From: JBBCJT01 sp037190665
Lineage (GTDB): Bacteria > Pseudomonadota > Alphaproteobacteria > Acetobacterales > Acetobacteraceae
Length of the DNA stretch: 29,846 nt
Direction of reading: 5' to 3'
Assembly: GCA_037190665.1 (NCBI GenBank)
Contig: JBBCJT010000133.1
Coordinates: 1-29,846, forward strand
Below are positions 15,357-25,077 of the stretch, piece after piece (position 1 is the first letter of the stretch; each line of letters begins with the position of its first letter). A model generated the notes under the pieces. The model worked only from the letters and a program-made list of their open reading frames with translations. It was not told the origin of the DNA and did not search any database. The translations under genes were made by a program, and so were the position numbers.

Positions 15357-15895
15357 GTCTGGACGAGGCAGCGCTGCACGAGCAGGGAGACGGGAATGGC
15401 GAGCGCCAGCACCCAGATCAGCGGCAGGTGCACCAGTGCGAGCAGCACGAAGGCGAGCGCGGCGACGCCGAGCCGGCCGGCATGCGGCCACGCGGGTGCT
15501 GCGATGCGCAGCCCGGTGCCGAGCATCAGCCCCGCCGCCGCGGCGGCGACGCCCGCCATCGCGCCCTTCGCCGCCACCGGCAGCGGGGCGATGCGATAAG
15601 CGATGCCGAGCGCGATCACCACCACCATCGGCACCGCGAGCAGGCCGACGAAGGCGACGGCCGCGCCCGCCGCGCCGTGGAAGCGCCGGCCGATCACCAC
15701 CGACAGGTTGACCATGTTCGGCCCCGGCAGGACCTGGCACAGGCCGAGCAGCTCCGCGAACTCGGCCGCGCCCAGCCAGCCGCGCCGCTCCACGATCAGC
15801 CGCCGCGCATGGGGCAGCGCGCCGCCGAAGCCGGACAGGCCGATGATGAGGAAGCCCTGGAACAGCGCGCCGATGGACGGGGCAGGCGCGGCCAC
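15353..15895 (-). CDS. Chromate transporter, half-size CHR protein (first subunit)
   Basis: A 180-residue membrane protein with the N-terminal type CHR domain: GLSGFGGALPHARRLIVERRGWL, then ELLGLCQVLPGPNMVNLSVVIG, each signature of the family. It pairs with the overlapping downstream half to make the equivalent of a two-domain ChrA. The start codon is GTG at 15895, nine bases after the stop of the quinone oxidoreductase gene, with no strong ribosome binding site, so translation is likely coupled to the gene before it. Its position after ogt and a quinone oxidoreductase suggests a stress-defence operon (inferred). Confidence 0.87.
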   Translation of the reverse strand: MAAPAPSIGALFQGFLIIGLSGFGGALPHARRLIVERRGWLGAAEFAELLGLCQVLPGPNMVNLSVVIGRRFHGAAGAAVAFVGLLAVPMVVVIALGIAYRIAPLPVAAKGAMAGVAAAAAGLMLGTGLRIAAPAWPHAGRLGVAALAFVLLALVHLPLIWVLALAIPVSLLVQRCLVQT

Positions 15896-15904
15896 GGCGG
15901 GCGG

Positions 15905-16879
15905 TTACGGAACCAGCACCGTGCTGCCGGTGGTCTTGCGCGCTTCCAGCGCACGGTGCGCCTCGGCCGCGTCCTTCAGCGGGAAGGTCTGGTTGACGCT
16001 GATCTTCACCGCGCCGCTGCCCACCACCTCGAACAGCTCGCGCGCCCCGCGCTCCAGATCGCCGCGCGTGGCGGTGTAGGTGGCGAGCGACGGGCGGGTG
16101 AAGAACAGGCTGCCCTTGGCCGCGAGCTGCCCCGGATCGAGCGGCGCGAGCGGGCCGGATGCATTGCCGAAGCTGACGAACATCCCGAGCGGCGCGAGGC
16201 TGTCGAGCGAGGCGGCGAAGGTGTCGCGGCCGACGCTGTCATAGACCACGGGCACGCCCTCCCCGCCCGTCAGCGCGCGCACCTTCGCCGGCAACCCTTC
16301 GTGACCGATGATCACATGCGCCGCGCCGTTGGCCTTCGCGAGCTCCGCCTTCGCCTCCGACCCGACGACGCCGATCACGGTGCAGCCGAGATGCTTTGCC
16401 CACTGGCACATGATCAGCCCGACGCCGCCGGCCGCGGCGTGCACCAGGATCGTCTGGCCCTTCTGCACCGGATAGGTGCGCCGCAGCAGGTACTGCGCCG
16501 TCATGCCCTGCAGCATCATCGCCGCCGCGGTCTTCAGGTCGACGGAGGCAGGCACCTTCACCAGCCGGTCCGCCTTGATCACGCGCTCGGTCGCGTAGGC
16601 GCCGATCGGCCCGCCCGCATAGGCGACGCGGTCGCCGACCGCGACCTCGGTCACGCCCTTGCCGACGGCCGCGACGGTGCCAGCACCTTCCATGCCGATC
16701 GTCGTGGGCAGCGACGGCGCCTTGTACAGGCCGGTGCGGAAATAGACGTCGATGTAGTTCAGCCCCACCGCCTCATGCTTCACCAGCGCCTCGCCGGGGC
16801 CGGGCTCAGGCGTGGGCAGATCCTCCCACTTCATCTGTTCCGGGCCGCCATAGGCGTGGATGCGGACGGCATGGGTCAT
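15905..16879 (-). CDS. qor: NADPH:quinone oxidoreductase, zinc-independent MDR family
   Basis: A 324-residue cytosolic enzyme of the medium-chain dehydrogenase/reductase family, quinone reductase branch. It reduces quinones or other electron-poor double bonds with NADPH. Family features are HAYGGPEQMKWED at the N-terminus, NYIDVYFRTGLY (41-52), the nucleotide loop AAAGGVGLIMCQWAK (148-162) and the C-terminal EARKTTGSTVLVP. The zinc-binding residues of alcohol dehydrogenases are absent. GGGAGA precedes the ATG at 16879. It lies 39 bases after ogt and nine bases before the CHR genes, all on the same strand. Confidence 0.92.
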   Translation of the reverse strand: MTHAVRIHAYGGPEQMKWEDLPTPEPGPGEALVKHEAVGLNYIDVYFRTGLYKAPSLPTTIGMEGAGTVAAVGKGVTEVAVGDRVAYAGGPIGAYATERVIKADRLVKVPASVDLKTAAAMMLQGMTAQYLLRRTYPVQKGQTILVHAAAGGVGLIMCQWAKHLGCTVIGVVGSEAKAELAKANGAAHVIIGHEGLPAKVRALTGGEGVPVVYDSVGRDTFAASLDSLAPLGMFVSFGNASGPLAPLDPGQLAAKGSLFFTRPSLATYTATRGDLERGARELFEVVGSGAVKISVNQTFPLKDAAEAHRALEARKTTGSTVLVP

Positions 16880-16918
16880 GTGCGGATATCTCCCGGTAAT
16901 ACGGCGGTGGCGGGCGGG

Positions 16919-17374
16919 TCAGGCGAGAAGCGCCTGGCCCTCCAGCGTCAGCAGCCACGTCTTTGTCGCGAGCCCCTCGCCGCCCGAGTAGCCGCCGAGC
17001 CCGCCGGTCGCGAGCACCCGGTGACAGGGGATGATGATCGGAATCGGATTGCGCGCCATCGCCTGGCCGATCGCGCGCGGGGCACTGCCGACGGTGCGGG
17101 CGAGCTCGGCGTATGTGCGCGTGGCGCCCCACGGGATCTGCCGCAGCGCATCCCAGACCTTGCGCTGGAAGCCGGTGCCCGGCGGGTCGAGCGGCAGGTC
17201 CGCGAAGGCATCCACCGTCCCGTCGAAGTAATCGTGCAGCCGGTCCCGCGCACGGCGAAGCACCGCCGTCTCGCTCTGGTCGCGGCCCCAGCCCCAGTCG
17301 AGGGAAACGATCCGCCCGTCTTCTTCCGAGACGGTCAGCGGGCCGATCGGCGTCTGGAGCGAGAGTTGCGGCAC
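16919..17374 (-). CDS. ogt: Methylated-DNA-protein-cysteine methyltransferase
   Basis: A 151-residue DNA repair protein that moves the alkyl group from O6-alkylguanine or O4-alkylthymine to its own cysteine and is consumed in doing so. The active-site motif is PCHRV with Cys117, followed by GGLGGYSGG. The DNA-binding helix region QRKVWDALRQIPWGATRTYAELA is present. Length fits Ogt without the N-terminal Ada domain. The start codon is GTG at 17374, with AGGGA upstream. It is 51 bases after the thioredoxin-domain gene and probably in the same operon. Confidence 0.95.
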   Translation of the reverse strand: MPQLSLQTPIGPLTVSEEDGRIVSLDWGWGRDQSETAVLRRARDRLHDYFDGTVDAFADLPLDPPGTGFQRKVWDALRQIPWGATRTYAELARTVGSAPRAIGQAMARNPIPIIIPCHRVLATGGLGGYSGGEGLATKTWLLTLEGQALLA

Positions 17375-17425
17375 GCGTGGTCCCTGGCTGTGGGGGGCGG
17401 ATCGGAAGCCCGGCCGGCGGCGAAG

Positions 17426-19435
<2,010 letters not shown>

Positions 19436-19485
19436 GGGATCTCCTGCCGGGGGCGGCGCACCTGTGCAACGCTTAGCGCGCGCCG
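19436..19485. promoter_or_regulatory. 50-base divergent promoter region of the SSP411-like gene and mnmE
   Basis: The only space between two genes transcribed away from each other, so at least part of each promoter must lie here or inside the other gene's start. No clear elements could be assigned. Confidence 0.4.
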
Positions 19486-20769
19486 ATGACGGCAACCATC
19501 TTCGCGCTGGCGAGCGGCGCGGGCCGCGCGGGCGTGGCCGTGATGCGCCTCAGCGGGCCGGACACCGACCGGATCGTCGCGGCCCTCGCGGGCGGCCTGC
19601 CGCCTCCCCGCCGCGCCAGCCTGCGGCGGCTGCGCGCGGCGGACGGGGAGGTGCTGGACCGGGCGCTGGTGCTGCGTTTCCCCGACCCCGCATCGTATAC
19701 CGGAGAGGACGCGGCCGAGCTGCACCTGCATGGCGGCCGCGGCGTGGTGTCCGGCGTGGCGCAGGCCCTGCTGGAACTGGGCGCACGGCCGGCCGAGCCG
19801 GGCGAGTTCACCCGCCGCGCCTTCCGCAACGGGCGGCTGGACCTCGCCCAGGCCGAGGCGGTGGCCGACCTCGCGGCGGCCGAGACCGCCGTGCAGCGGC
19901 GGCAGGCGCTGGGGCAGATGGAGGGCGCGCTGTCGCGACGCTGCGCCGCCTGGGCGGAACGGATCGCCCTGCTGCTGGCCGAGGAGGAGGCACGGCTCGA
20001 CTTCCCCGACGAGGACCTGCCGGAGGAGGACCCTGCGCACGGGGCGGAGATCGCGGCGCTGGCCGATGAGATCGGTGCGGCGCTCGCCTCCGGCCGCGCG
20101 GCCGAGCGGATGCGGGACGGGCTGACGGTCGCGATCGTCGGTGCGCCGAATGTCGGCAAGTCCTCGCTGCTCAATGCGCTCGCCGGCCGTGACGCGGCGA
20201 TCGTGAGCGCGCGGGCCGGAACCACGCGGGACGTGGTCGAGGTGCGGATGGACCTCGACGGGCTGCCGGTCACGCTGCTCGACACCGCCGGACTGCGGGA
20301 GACGGAGGACGAGATCGAGGCGGAGGGCGTGCGCCGCGCGCTGGCGCGGGCCGAGGCGGCGGACATCGTCGTCTCGGTGGCCGCCCCGGGTGCGGCGCAT
20401 CCCGCCCTGTCCTTCGATCCGCCCGCCTGCCTGCTGGTGGCGGGCAAGGCCGATCTCGCGCCCGCGCCCGCGGGTGAGATCGGCGTGTCGGCGCGGACGG
20501 GCGAGGGGCTGGATGCGCTGCAGGCGCGGCTGACCGCGGCGGCGCGCGGCCTGGTTCCGCCGGCCGGATCCGCGCTGTTCGGCAATGCCCGCCACCGGGC
20601 GGCGGCGCGCGAGGCGCTGGACGCGCTGGACCGCGCCCGCTACGCCCGCGCCGAGCTGCGCGCTGAGGAGCTGCGGCAGGCGCGGATGGCCCTCGGCCGC
20701 ATCACCGGACGGACGGATGTGGAAGACATACTCGATGCCGTGTTCAGCCGGTTCTGCATAGGTAAGTAA
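19486..20769 (+). CDS. mnmE: tRNA uridine-5-carboxymethylaminomethyl modification GTPase MnmE
   Basis: A 427-residue GTPase that works with MnmG to put the aminomethyl or carboxymethylaminomethyl group on the wobble uridine of certain tRNAs. The N-terminal tetrahydrofolate-binding domain starts TIFALASGAGRAGVAVMRLSG. The G domain shows G1 GAPNVGKS (219-226), G2 GTTRD and G3 DTAG. G4 reads GKAD (320-323) where NKxD is usual, a notable change at the guanine-contacting Asn. The C-terminus is FCIGK, whose Cys is required in the family. It is slightly shorter than the usual about 450 residues, mainly in the G domain. Two bases separate its stop from the mnmG start, so the pair is coupled. The complex acts in the cytosol. 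Confidence 0.97.
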   Translation: MTATIFALASGAGRAGVAVMRLSGPDTDRIVAALAGGLPPPRRASLRRLRAADGEVLDRALVLRFPDPASYTGEDAAELHLHGGRGVVSGVAQALLELGARPAEPGEFTRRAFRNGRLDLAQAEAVADLAAAETAVQRRQALGQMEGALSRRCAAWAERIALLLAEEEARLDFPDEDLPEEDPAHGAEIAALADEIGAALASGRAAERMRDGLTVAIVGAPNVGKSSLLNALAGRDAAIVSARAGTTRDVVEVRMDLDGLPVTLLDTAGLRETEDEIEAEGVRRALARAEAADIVVSVAAPGAAHPALSFDPPACLLVAGKADLAPAPAGEIGVSARTGEGLDALQARLTAAARGLVPPAGSALFGNARHRAAAREALDALDRARYARAELRAEELRQARMALGRITGRTDVEDILDAVFSRFCIGK

Positions 20770-20771
20770 CG

Positions 20772-22655
20772 ATGATCGGCGGTGCAGATCGTTATTTTGA
20801 TGTAATAATTGTCGGCGGCGGGCACGCGGGCACCGAGGCGGCGGCGGCCTCCGCGCGGATGGGTGCGCGCACGCTGCTGCTGACGCATCGGCGCGCGACG
20901 GTCGGGGCGCTGTCCTGCAATCCGGCGATCGGCGGCATCGGCAAGGGCCATCTGGTCCGCGAGATCGACGCGCTGGACGGGATCATGGGCCGCGCCGCCG
21001 ATCTGGGCGGGATCCAGTTCCGGATGCTGAATGCGTCCAAGGGTCCGGCCGTGCGCGGGCCGCGGGCGCAGATGGACCGCACTCTCTATCGCGCCGCCGT
21101 GCAGGAACTGCTGGCCGCGACGCCGAACCTGACCATCGCGGAAGGCGGGGTCGAGACGCTGACGGTCGCGGGCGGCAGGGTGAGCGGGGTGACGACGGCC
21201 GAAGGGGGGCAGTTCCAGGCCGGCTCGGTCGTGCTGACGACCGGGACGTTCCTGGGCGGGATCCTGCATATCGGCGAGCAGACCAGCGAAGGCGGGCGGC
21301 GGGGCGACCCGGCGGCGCATGGGCTTTCGGCCGCCCTGCGGGCGCTGGGGCTGAAGCTGGGCCGGCTGAAGACAGGGACTCCGCCGCGGCTGGATCGCGA
21401 CAGCATCGACTGGGACAGCCTGCCGCCGCAGCCGGGCGACGATCCCCCTCGCCCGTTCTCGACCCTGACCGCGTCGATCACCAATCCGCAGATCCAATGC
21501 CGCATCGTCTACACGACGCCCCGGACGCATGCGCTGATCCGCGACAATCTGCATCGCTCGCCGATGTTCGCCGGGCGGATCACCGGCACGGGGCCGCGTT
21601 ACTGCCCCTCGATCGAGGACAAGGTGGTCCGCTTCGCCGACCGCGAGCGGCATCAGATATTCCTCGAACCGGAGGGGCTGGCGGACCGCACGGTCTATCC
21701 GAACGGCATCTCGACCAGCTTGCCGGCGGAGGTGCAGGAGGCGCTGGTGGCGTCGATCCCGGGGCTGGAGCGCGCGCGCATCCTCCAGCCCGGTTACGCG
21801 GTCGAGTATGACTATGTCGATCCGCGGGGGCTCGACCCCACGCTGGAAGTGGGGGGCCTGCGCGGCCTGTTCTTTGCGGGGCAGATCAACGGGACCACCG
21901 GATACGAGGAAGCGGCCGCCCAGGGGCTGATCGCCGGGATCAGCGCGGCGCGGCGCGCGGGCGGCGGCGAGGGCGTCACGTTCGACCGGGCCGAGGGGTA
22001 TCTGGGCGTACTTGTCGATGACCTCGTCACGCGGGGTGTGAGCGAGCCCTACCGGATGTTCACGGCGCGGGCGGAGTATCGGCTGTCGCTGCGCGCGGAC
22101 AATGCGGACCTGCGGCTGACCGGGAAGGGCGTTGGAATCGGCGTGGTCGGGGCGGAGCGGGCGGAGCAGTTTCGCCTCCGGGAACAGGAGCTGGCCCAGG
22201 CCCGGGAGCTGGCGCGGACATCCACGCTCGGCAGTGCCGAACTTACCGCGGCGGGGCTGGATCCGCGGCGGGATGGCAGGCGCCGGTCGGGCATGGAGGT
22301 TCTGGCATTGGATCTGGAGTTGCGGCGCTGCCCGCCGCTTCTTCCCTGGTTGGCGGGCATGCGCGCCGAGACGGTGGAGACGCTCGTCGCCGATGCTCTC
22401 TATGCCGGCTATCTCGAACGACAGGATGACGAGGTGCGGCTGATGCGCCGGGAGGCGGCGATCGCCCTGCCATCGGACCTGAACTTCCGCACGGTTCCCG
22501 GCCTGACCCGGGAGGCGATGCAGCGGCTTGAGGAAACGCGGCCGGCGACCCTCGCTGCGGCCAGCCGGCTTGAGGGGATCAATCCCGCGACACTGACGGC
22601 ACTGATTGCCCATCTCGCTTCGCGGACCGGATCGGGTGTTTCACGTGAAACGTGA
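20772..22655 (+). CDS. mnmG: tRNA uridine-5-carboxymethylaminomethyl modification enzyme MnmG
   Basis: A 627-residue FAD enzyme, partner of MnmE in wobble-uridine modification. The FAD-binding motif is VIIVGGGHAGTEAA, followed by SCNPAIGGIGKGHLVREIDALDG with the first conserved Cys, LKTGTPPRLD, RYCPSIEDKV with the second catalytic Cys, and GQINGTTGYEEAAAQG. Full length and all signatures are present. The first codons are unusually AT-rich for this genome (Tyr-Phe-Asp-Val-Ile-Ile all with A/T third bases). The last residues, VSRET, and the stop are encoded by a parS site. It is followed by the parS cluster and rsmG. Confidence 0.98.
   Translation: MIGGADRYFDVIIVGGGHAGTEAAAASARMGARTLLLTHRRATVGALSCNPAIGGIGKGHLVREIDALDGIMGRAADLGGIQFRMLNASKGPAVRGPRAQMDRTLYRAAVQELLAATPNLTIAEGGVETLTVAGGRVSGVTTAEGGQFQAGSVVLTTGTFLGGILHIGEQTSEGGRRGDPAAHGLSAALRALGLKLGRLKTGTPPRLDRDSIDWDSLPPQPGDDPPRPFSTLTASITNPQIQCRIVYTTPRTHALIRDNLHRSPMFAGRITGTGPRYCPSIEDKVVRFADRERHQIFLEPEGLADRTVYPNGISTSLPAEVQEALVASIPGLERARILQPGYAVEYDYVDPRGLDPTLEVGGLRGLFFAGQINGTTGYEEAAAQGLIAGISAARRAGGGEGVTFDRAEGYLGVLVDDLVTRGVSEPYRMFTARAEYRLSLRADNADLRLTGKGVGIGVVGAERAEQFRLREQELAQARELARTSTLGSAELTAAGLDPRRDGRRRSGMEVLALDLELRRCPPLLPWLAGMRAETVETLVADALYAGYLERQDDEVRLMRREAAIALPSDLNFRTVPGLTREAMQRLEETRPATLAAASRLEGINPATLTALIAHLASRTGSGVSRET
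22637..22652. promoter_or_regulatory. parS: parS site 1 (ParB-binding), at the 3' end of mnmG
   Basis: TGTTTCACGTGAAACG matches the chromosomal parS consensus TGTTTCACGTGAAACA at 15 of 16 positions. It encodes the last residues of MnmG, just before the stop. Dyad centre at 22644.5. Confidence 0.9.
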
Positions 22656-22698
22656 TGATGACGCTCATCGCCTGCGCGCCGCGGACATCCGGGTCGGA

Positions 22699-22714
22699 TA
22701 GATCACGTGAAACA
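22699..22714. promoter_or_regulatory. parS: parS-like site 2, degenerate left half
   Basis: TAGATCACGTGAAACA matches parS at 13 of 16 positions; the right half is perfect and the left half has three changes in a row. Dyad centre at 22706.5. The match and the exact 62-base spacing to sites 1 and 3 argue that it is part of the cluster; ParB may bind it more weakly. Confidence 0.7.
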
Positions 22715-22760
22715 CAGCGGCGGTCCAGATTACTCTCCGGGCTTCTCGGTCCGGGGCGGG

Positions 22761-22776
22761 TGTTTCACGTGAAACA
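22761..22776. promoter_or_regulatory. parS: parS site 3, perfect consensus
   Basis: TGTTTCACGTGAAACA matches the parS consensus at all 16 positions and lies between mnmG and rsmG. Dyad centre at 22768.5. The adjoining GG/CC extends the symmetry. Confidence 0.95.
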
Positions 22777-22822
22777 CCGGGGCGGCACCTACCACTCATC
22801 TAACCTCGCCAGCCGAGCTGGT

Positions 22823-22838
22823 CGTTTCACGTGAAACA
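22823..22838. promoter_or_regulatory. parS: parS site 4, containing the rsmG start codon
   Basis: CGTTTCACGTGAAACA matches parS at 15 of 16 positions. Dyad centre at 22830.5. The GTG at 22831-22833, the predicted rsmG start, is the right half of the central CACGTG. Confidence 0.92.
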
Positions 22839-23430
22839 CACCGCAGAAGATCGGCGGCTCCCTGAGGAAACACGGGCGAGGCTTCTCCTGTTCGAGGCGT
22901 TGTTGCGCCGGTGGTCCTCCCGCATCCAACTCGTAGCGGCCGGGGACCTCGATCACCTCTGGCCCCGTCACATCGAGGACTCTCTCCAGCTCGCGCCGCT
23001 CATCCCGGCCGGCGCCGACCGGGCGATCGATATCGGCAGCGGCGCGGGGTTTCCCGGGCTGGTTCTCGCCATCGCAACTGGCCTTCCCTTCGATCTGATC
23101 GAAAGCGACCAGCGCAAGGCCGCCTTCCTGCGGGAGGCCGCCCGGGAGACCGGCGCCCCCGCAATCGTCCACGCCATGCGCGCGGAATCGGCTCAACTGC
23201 CCCCCGCACCCCTCGTCACCGCCCGCGCGCTGGCCCCTCTCGGCCGCCTCCTTGACCTCGCCACACCTTTCCTCGCCCCCGGCGGCACATGCCTGTTTCC
23301 CAAGGGGCGTTCAGCCGATACAGAGATTGCGGAGGCCGCCCGCTCCTGGCGCTTCCGGATTGACCGCCTTCCCAGCCACACGCACCCCGAGGGCAAGATC
23401 CTGCGCATCACGGAACTCGCTCATGTCTGA
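22831..23430 (+). CDS. rsmG: 16S rRNA (guanine-527-N7)-methyltransferase
   Basis: A 199-residue SAM-dependent enzyme that methylates G527 of 16S rRNA (formerly GidB); loss gives low-level streptomycin resistance in several bacteria. Motifs seen are RHIEDS (46-51), SAM motif I DIGSGAGFPG (67-76), IESDQRKAAFLREA and VTARALAPL. The start is placed at GTG 22831: the next in-frame start candidates would remove the first helix, and a stop lies at 22801 with no ATG between. That GTG is inside a parS site and has no clear ribosome binding site. The end overlaps parA by eight bases, so rsmG-parA-parB is one transcription unit. Confidence 0.95.
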   Translation: MKHTAEDRRLPEETRARLLLFEALLRRWSSRIQLVAAGDLDHLWPRHIEDSLQLAPLIPAGADRAIDIGSGAGFPGLVLAIATGLPFDLIESDQRKAAFLREAARETGAPAIVHAMRAESAQLPPAPLVTARALAPLGRLLDLATPFLAPGGTCLFPKGRSADTEIAEAARSWRFRIDRLPSHTHPEGKILRITELAHV

Positions 23431-24223
23431 CCGGCCCCAGCGGCGCATCCTCGCCGTCGCGAACCAGAAGGGCGGGGTCGGCAAGACCACCACCACCATC
23501 AATCTGGCGACCGCCCTCGCCAGCGCCGGCCGCAAGACCCTGCTGATCGACCTCGACCCGCAGGGCAACGCCTCCACTGGCCTCGGCCTCGGCCGCAACG
23601 AGCGGACGCCCGGGAGCTACGCCGTCCTGACCGGGGCCGCGGAGGCCGGCGCAGCCATCCGCGCCACCGCCATCCCCGACCTCTTCATCATGCCTGCCGA
23701 CCCGGACCTCGCGGGGGCGGAGATCGAGCTGGTCTCGCTGGACCGGCGGGAGTTCCGCCTGCGGGATGCGCTCGGCCCGCTGGACGACTGGCCGACCGTG
23801 CTGATCGACTGCCCGCCCAGCCTGGGTCTGCTGACGCTCAATGCGCTGGTCGCGGCCGATGCCGTGCTGGTGCCGCTGCAATGCGAGTTCTTCGCCCTCG
23901 AGGGGATCAGCCAGATCATGCGCACGCTGGACATGGTCCGCCGCGGCCTCAACCCCACGCTCGAGCTTCAGGGGATCGTGCTGACCATGTTCGACCGCAG
24001 GAACAACCTTTCCGACCTGGTCGCGGCCGATGTCCGCGGCTTCTTCGGCGACAAGGTCTACGAGACCGTCATTCCCCGGAACATCCGCGTTTCCGAGGCG
24101 CCCAGTCACGGCAAGCCCGTGCTGCTCTACGATTTCCGCTCCTCCGGCGCACAGGCCTACCTGAAGCTGGCGGGCGAGGTGCTGAAGCGGGAACGCAGCG
24201 CGCAGGAGCGGATGCCGGCATGA
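23423..24223 (+). CDS. parA: Chromosome partitioning ATPase ParA
   Basis: A 266-residue ParA/Soj ATPase. It binds DNA non-specifically in the ATP form and moves ParB-parS complexes during chromosome segregation. The deviant Walker A motif is KGGVGKT (16-22), followed by LIDLDPQGNAST (Walker A prime) and VLIDCPPSLG (Walker B). LVPLQCEFFALEGISQ and VIPRNIRVSEAPSHGKP are typical of chromosomal ParA. The ATG at 23423 lies within the rsmG end; its own end overlaps parB by four bases (ATGA). Neighbouring parS sites support a chromosomal rather than plasmid role. Confidence 0.97.
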   Translation: MSDRPQRRILAVANQKGGVGKTTTTINLATALASAGRKTLLIDLDPQGNASTGLGLGRNERTPGSYAVLTGAAEAGAAIRATAIPDLFIMPADPDLAGAEIELVSLDRREFRLRDALGPLDDWPTVLIDCPPSLGLLTLNALVAADAVLVPLQCEFFALEGISQIMRTLDMVRRGLNPTLELQGIVLTMFDRRNNLSDLVAADVRGFFGDKVYETVIPRNIRVSEAPSHGKPVLLYDFRSSGAQAYLKLAGEVLKRERSAQERMPA

Positions 24224-25077
24224 GCGCGAAGGAAACCGGCCCCCGCCTCGGCCGCGGCCTCGCCGCGCTGATCGGTGACGTTGCCCCGGCCACGCCCGAA
24301 CCCGCGGCGAAGCCGCGCGCGATCGGCGTCGATCTGCTCGAACCCTCCCCGTTCCAGCCGCGCGGACCGATCGCGGCGGAGGGTCTGGAAGAGCTGGTGA
24401 TCAGCCTGCGCCGCCATGGCGTGCTCCAACCACTGCTCGTCCGCCCTCACCCCAGCCAGCCCGGTCGTTTCCAGATCATCGCCGGCGAACGGCGCTGGCG
24501 GGCGGCCCAGCTCGCCAGCCTGTCCGAAGTGCCCGTGCTGGTCCGCGATCTCGCGGATCGCGAGGCTGCCGGCGCGGCGCTGGTGGAGAACCTCCAGCGC
24601 CAGGACCTCGACCCGATCGAGGAAGCCGAGGGTCTCCAGCGCCTGTCCAGGAGCTTCGGCGCCGGGCAGGAACAACTCGCCGAAGCCGTAGGCAAGTCGC
24701 GCAGCCATGTCGCCAACACGCTGCGGCTGCTGAACCTGCCGGACAAGGTGCGGGCGCACGTGAAGGCCGGCAAGCTGACGGCCGGCCACGCGCGCGCGCT
24801 GCTGGCGCATCCGGATCCGGAAGCGGCGGCGGAGGTCGTCATCGCCCGGGAACTCAACGTCCGGCAGACCGAGGCGCTGGCGAGCCAGCCGGCCAGGGCC
24901 GCACGGGCGGAAGGCGCGGCCAAGGATCCGGAGACCGGGGCGCTGGAGCGGGATCTGTCCGAGCGGCTGGGGCTTTCCGTAGAGATCAGCCACGGGTCGA
25001 AGGGCGGCGCGGTGCGGATCCGCTACCAGACGCTCGATCAGCTCGACGGCCTGATCGCCCTGCTCAACCGCGCCTGA
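24220..25077 (+). CDS. parB: Chromosome partitioning protein ParB
   Basis: A 285-residue CTP-dependent DNA clamp that loads at parS and spreads along DNA. The N-terminal RLGRGLAALIGD is the ParA-stimulating segment. The CTP-binding motif GERRWRA is at 89-95 and ENLQRQDLDPIEEA at 123-136. The helix-turn-helix that reads parS lies at about 150-173 (EQLAEAVGKSRSHVANTLRL), and the C-terminal dimerisation region ends in DQLDGLIALLNRA. It starts in an ATGA overlap with parA, and its last 14 bases overlap the end of the convergent holA. The four parS sites lie about 1.4-1.6 kb upstream. Confidence 0.97.
   Translation: MSAKETGPRLGRGLAALIGDVAPATPEPAAKPRAIGVDLLEPSPFQPRGPIAAEGLEELVISLRRHGVLQPLLVRPHPSQPGRFQIIAGERRWRAAQLASLSEVPVLVRDLADREAAGAALVENLQRQDLDPIEEAEGLQRLSRSFGAGQEQLAEAVGKSRSHVANTLRLLNLPDKVRAHVKAGKLTAGHARALLAHPDPEAAAEVVIARELNVRQTEALASQPARAARAEGAAKDPETGALERDLSERLGLSVEISHGSKGGAVRIRYQTLDQLDGLIALLNRA

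Noticed and set aside
22656..22830. Origin of replication next to the parS cluster
   Set aside because: parS sites suggest the origin is near, but no run of DnaA boxes and no AT-rich unwinding region was seen in this gap.
22637..22838. Tandem 62-bp sequence repeat
   Set aside because: Only the parS cores recur; the sequences between them do not align, so it is a spacing pattern and not a tandem duplication.
24757..24772. Further parS-like site inside parB (CACGTGAA)
   Set aside because: Only the central hexamer and two flanking bases match; the left half is unrelated.
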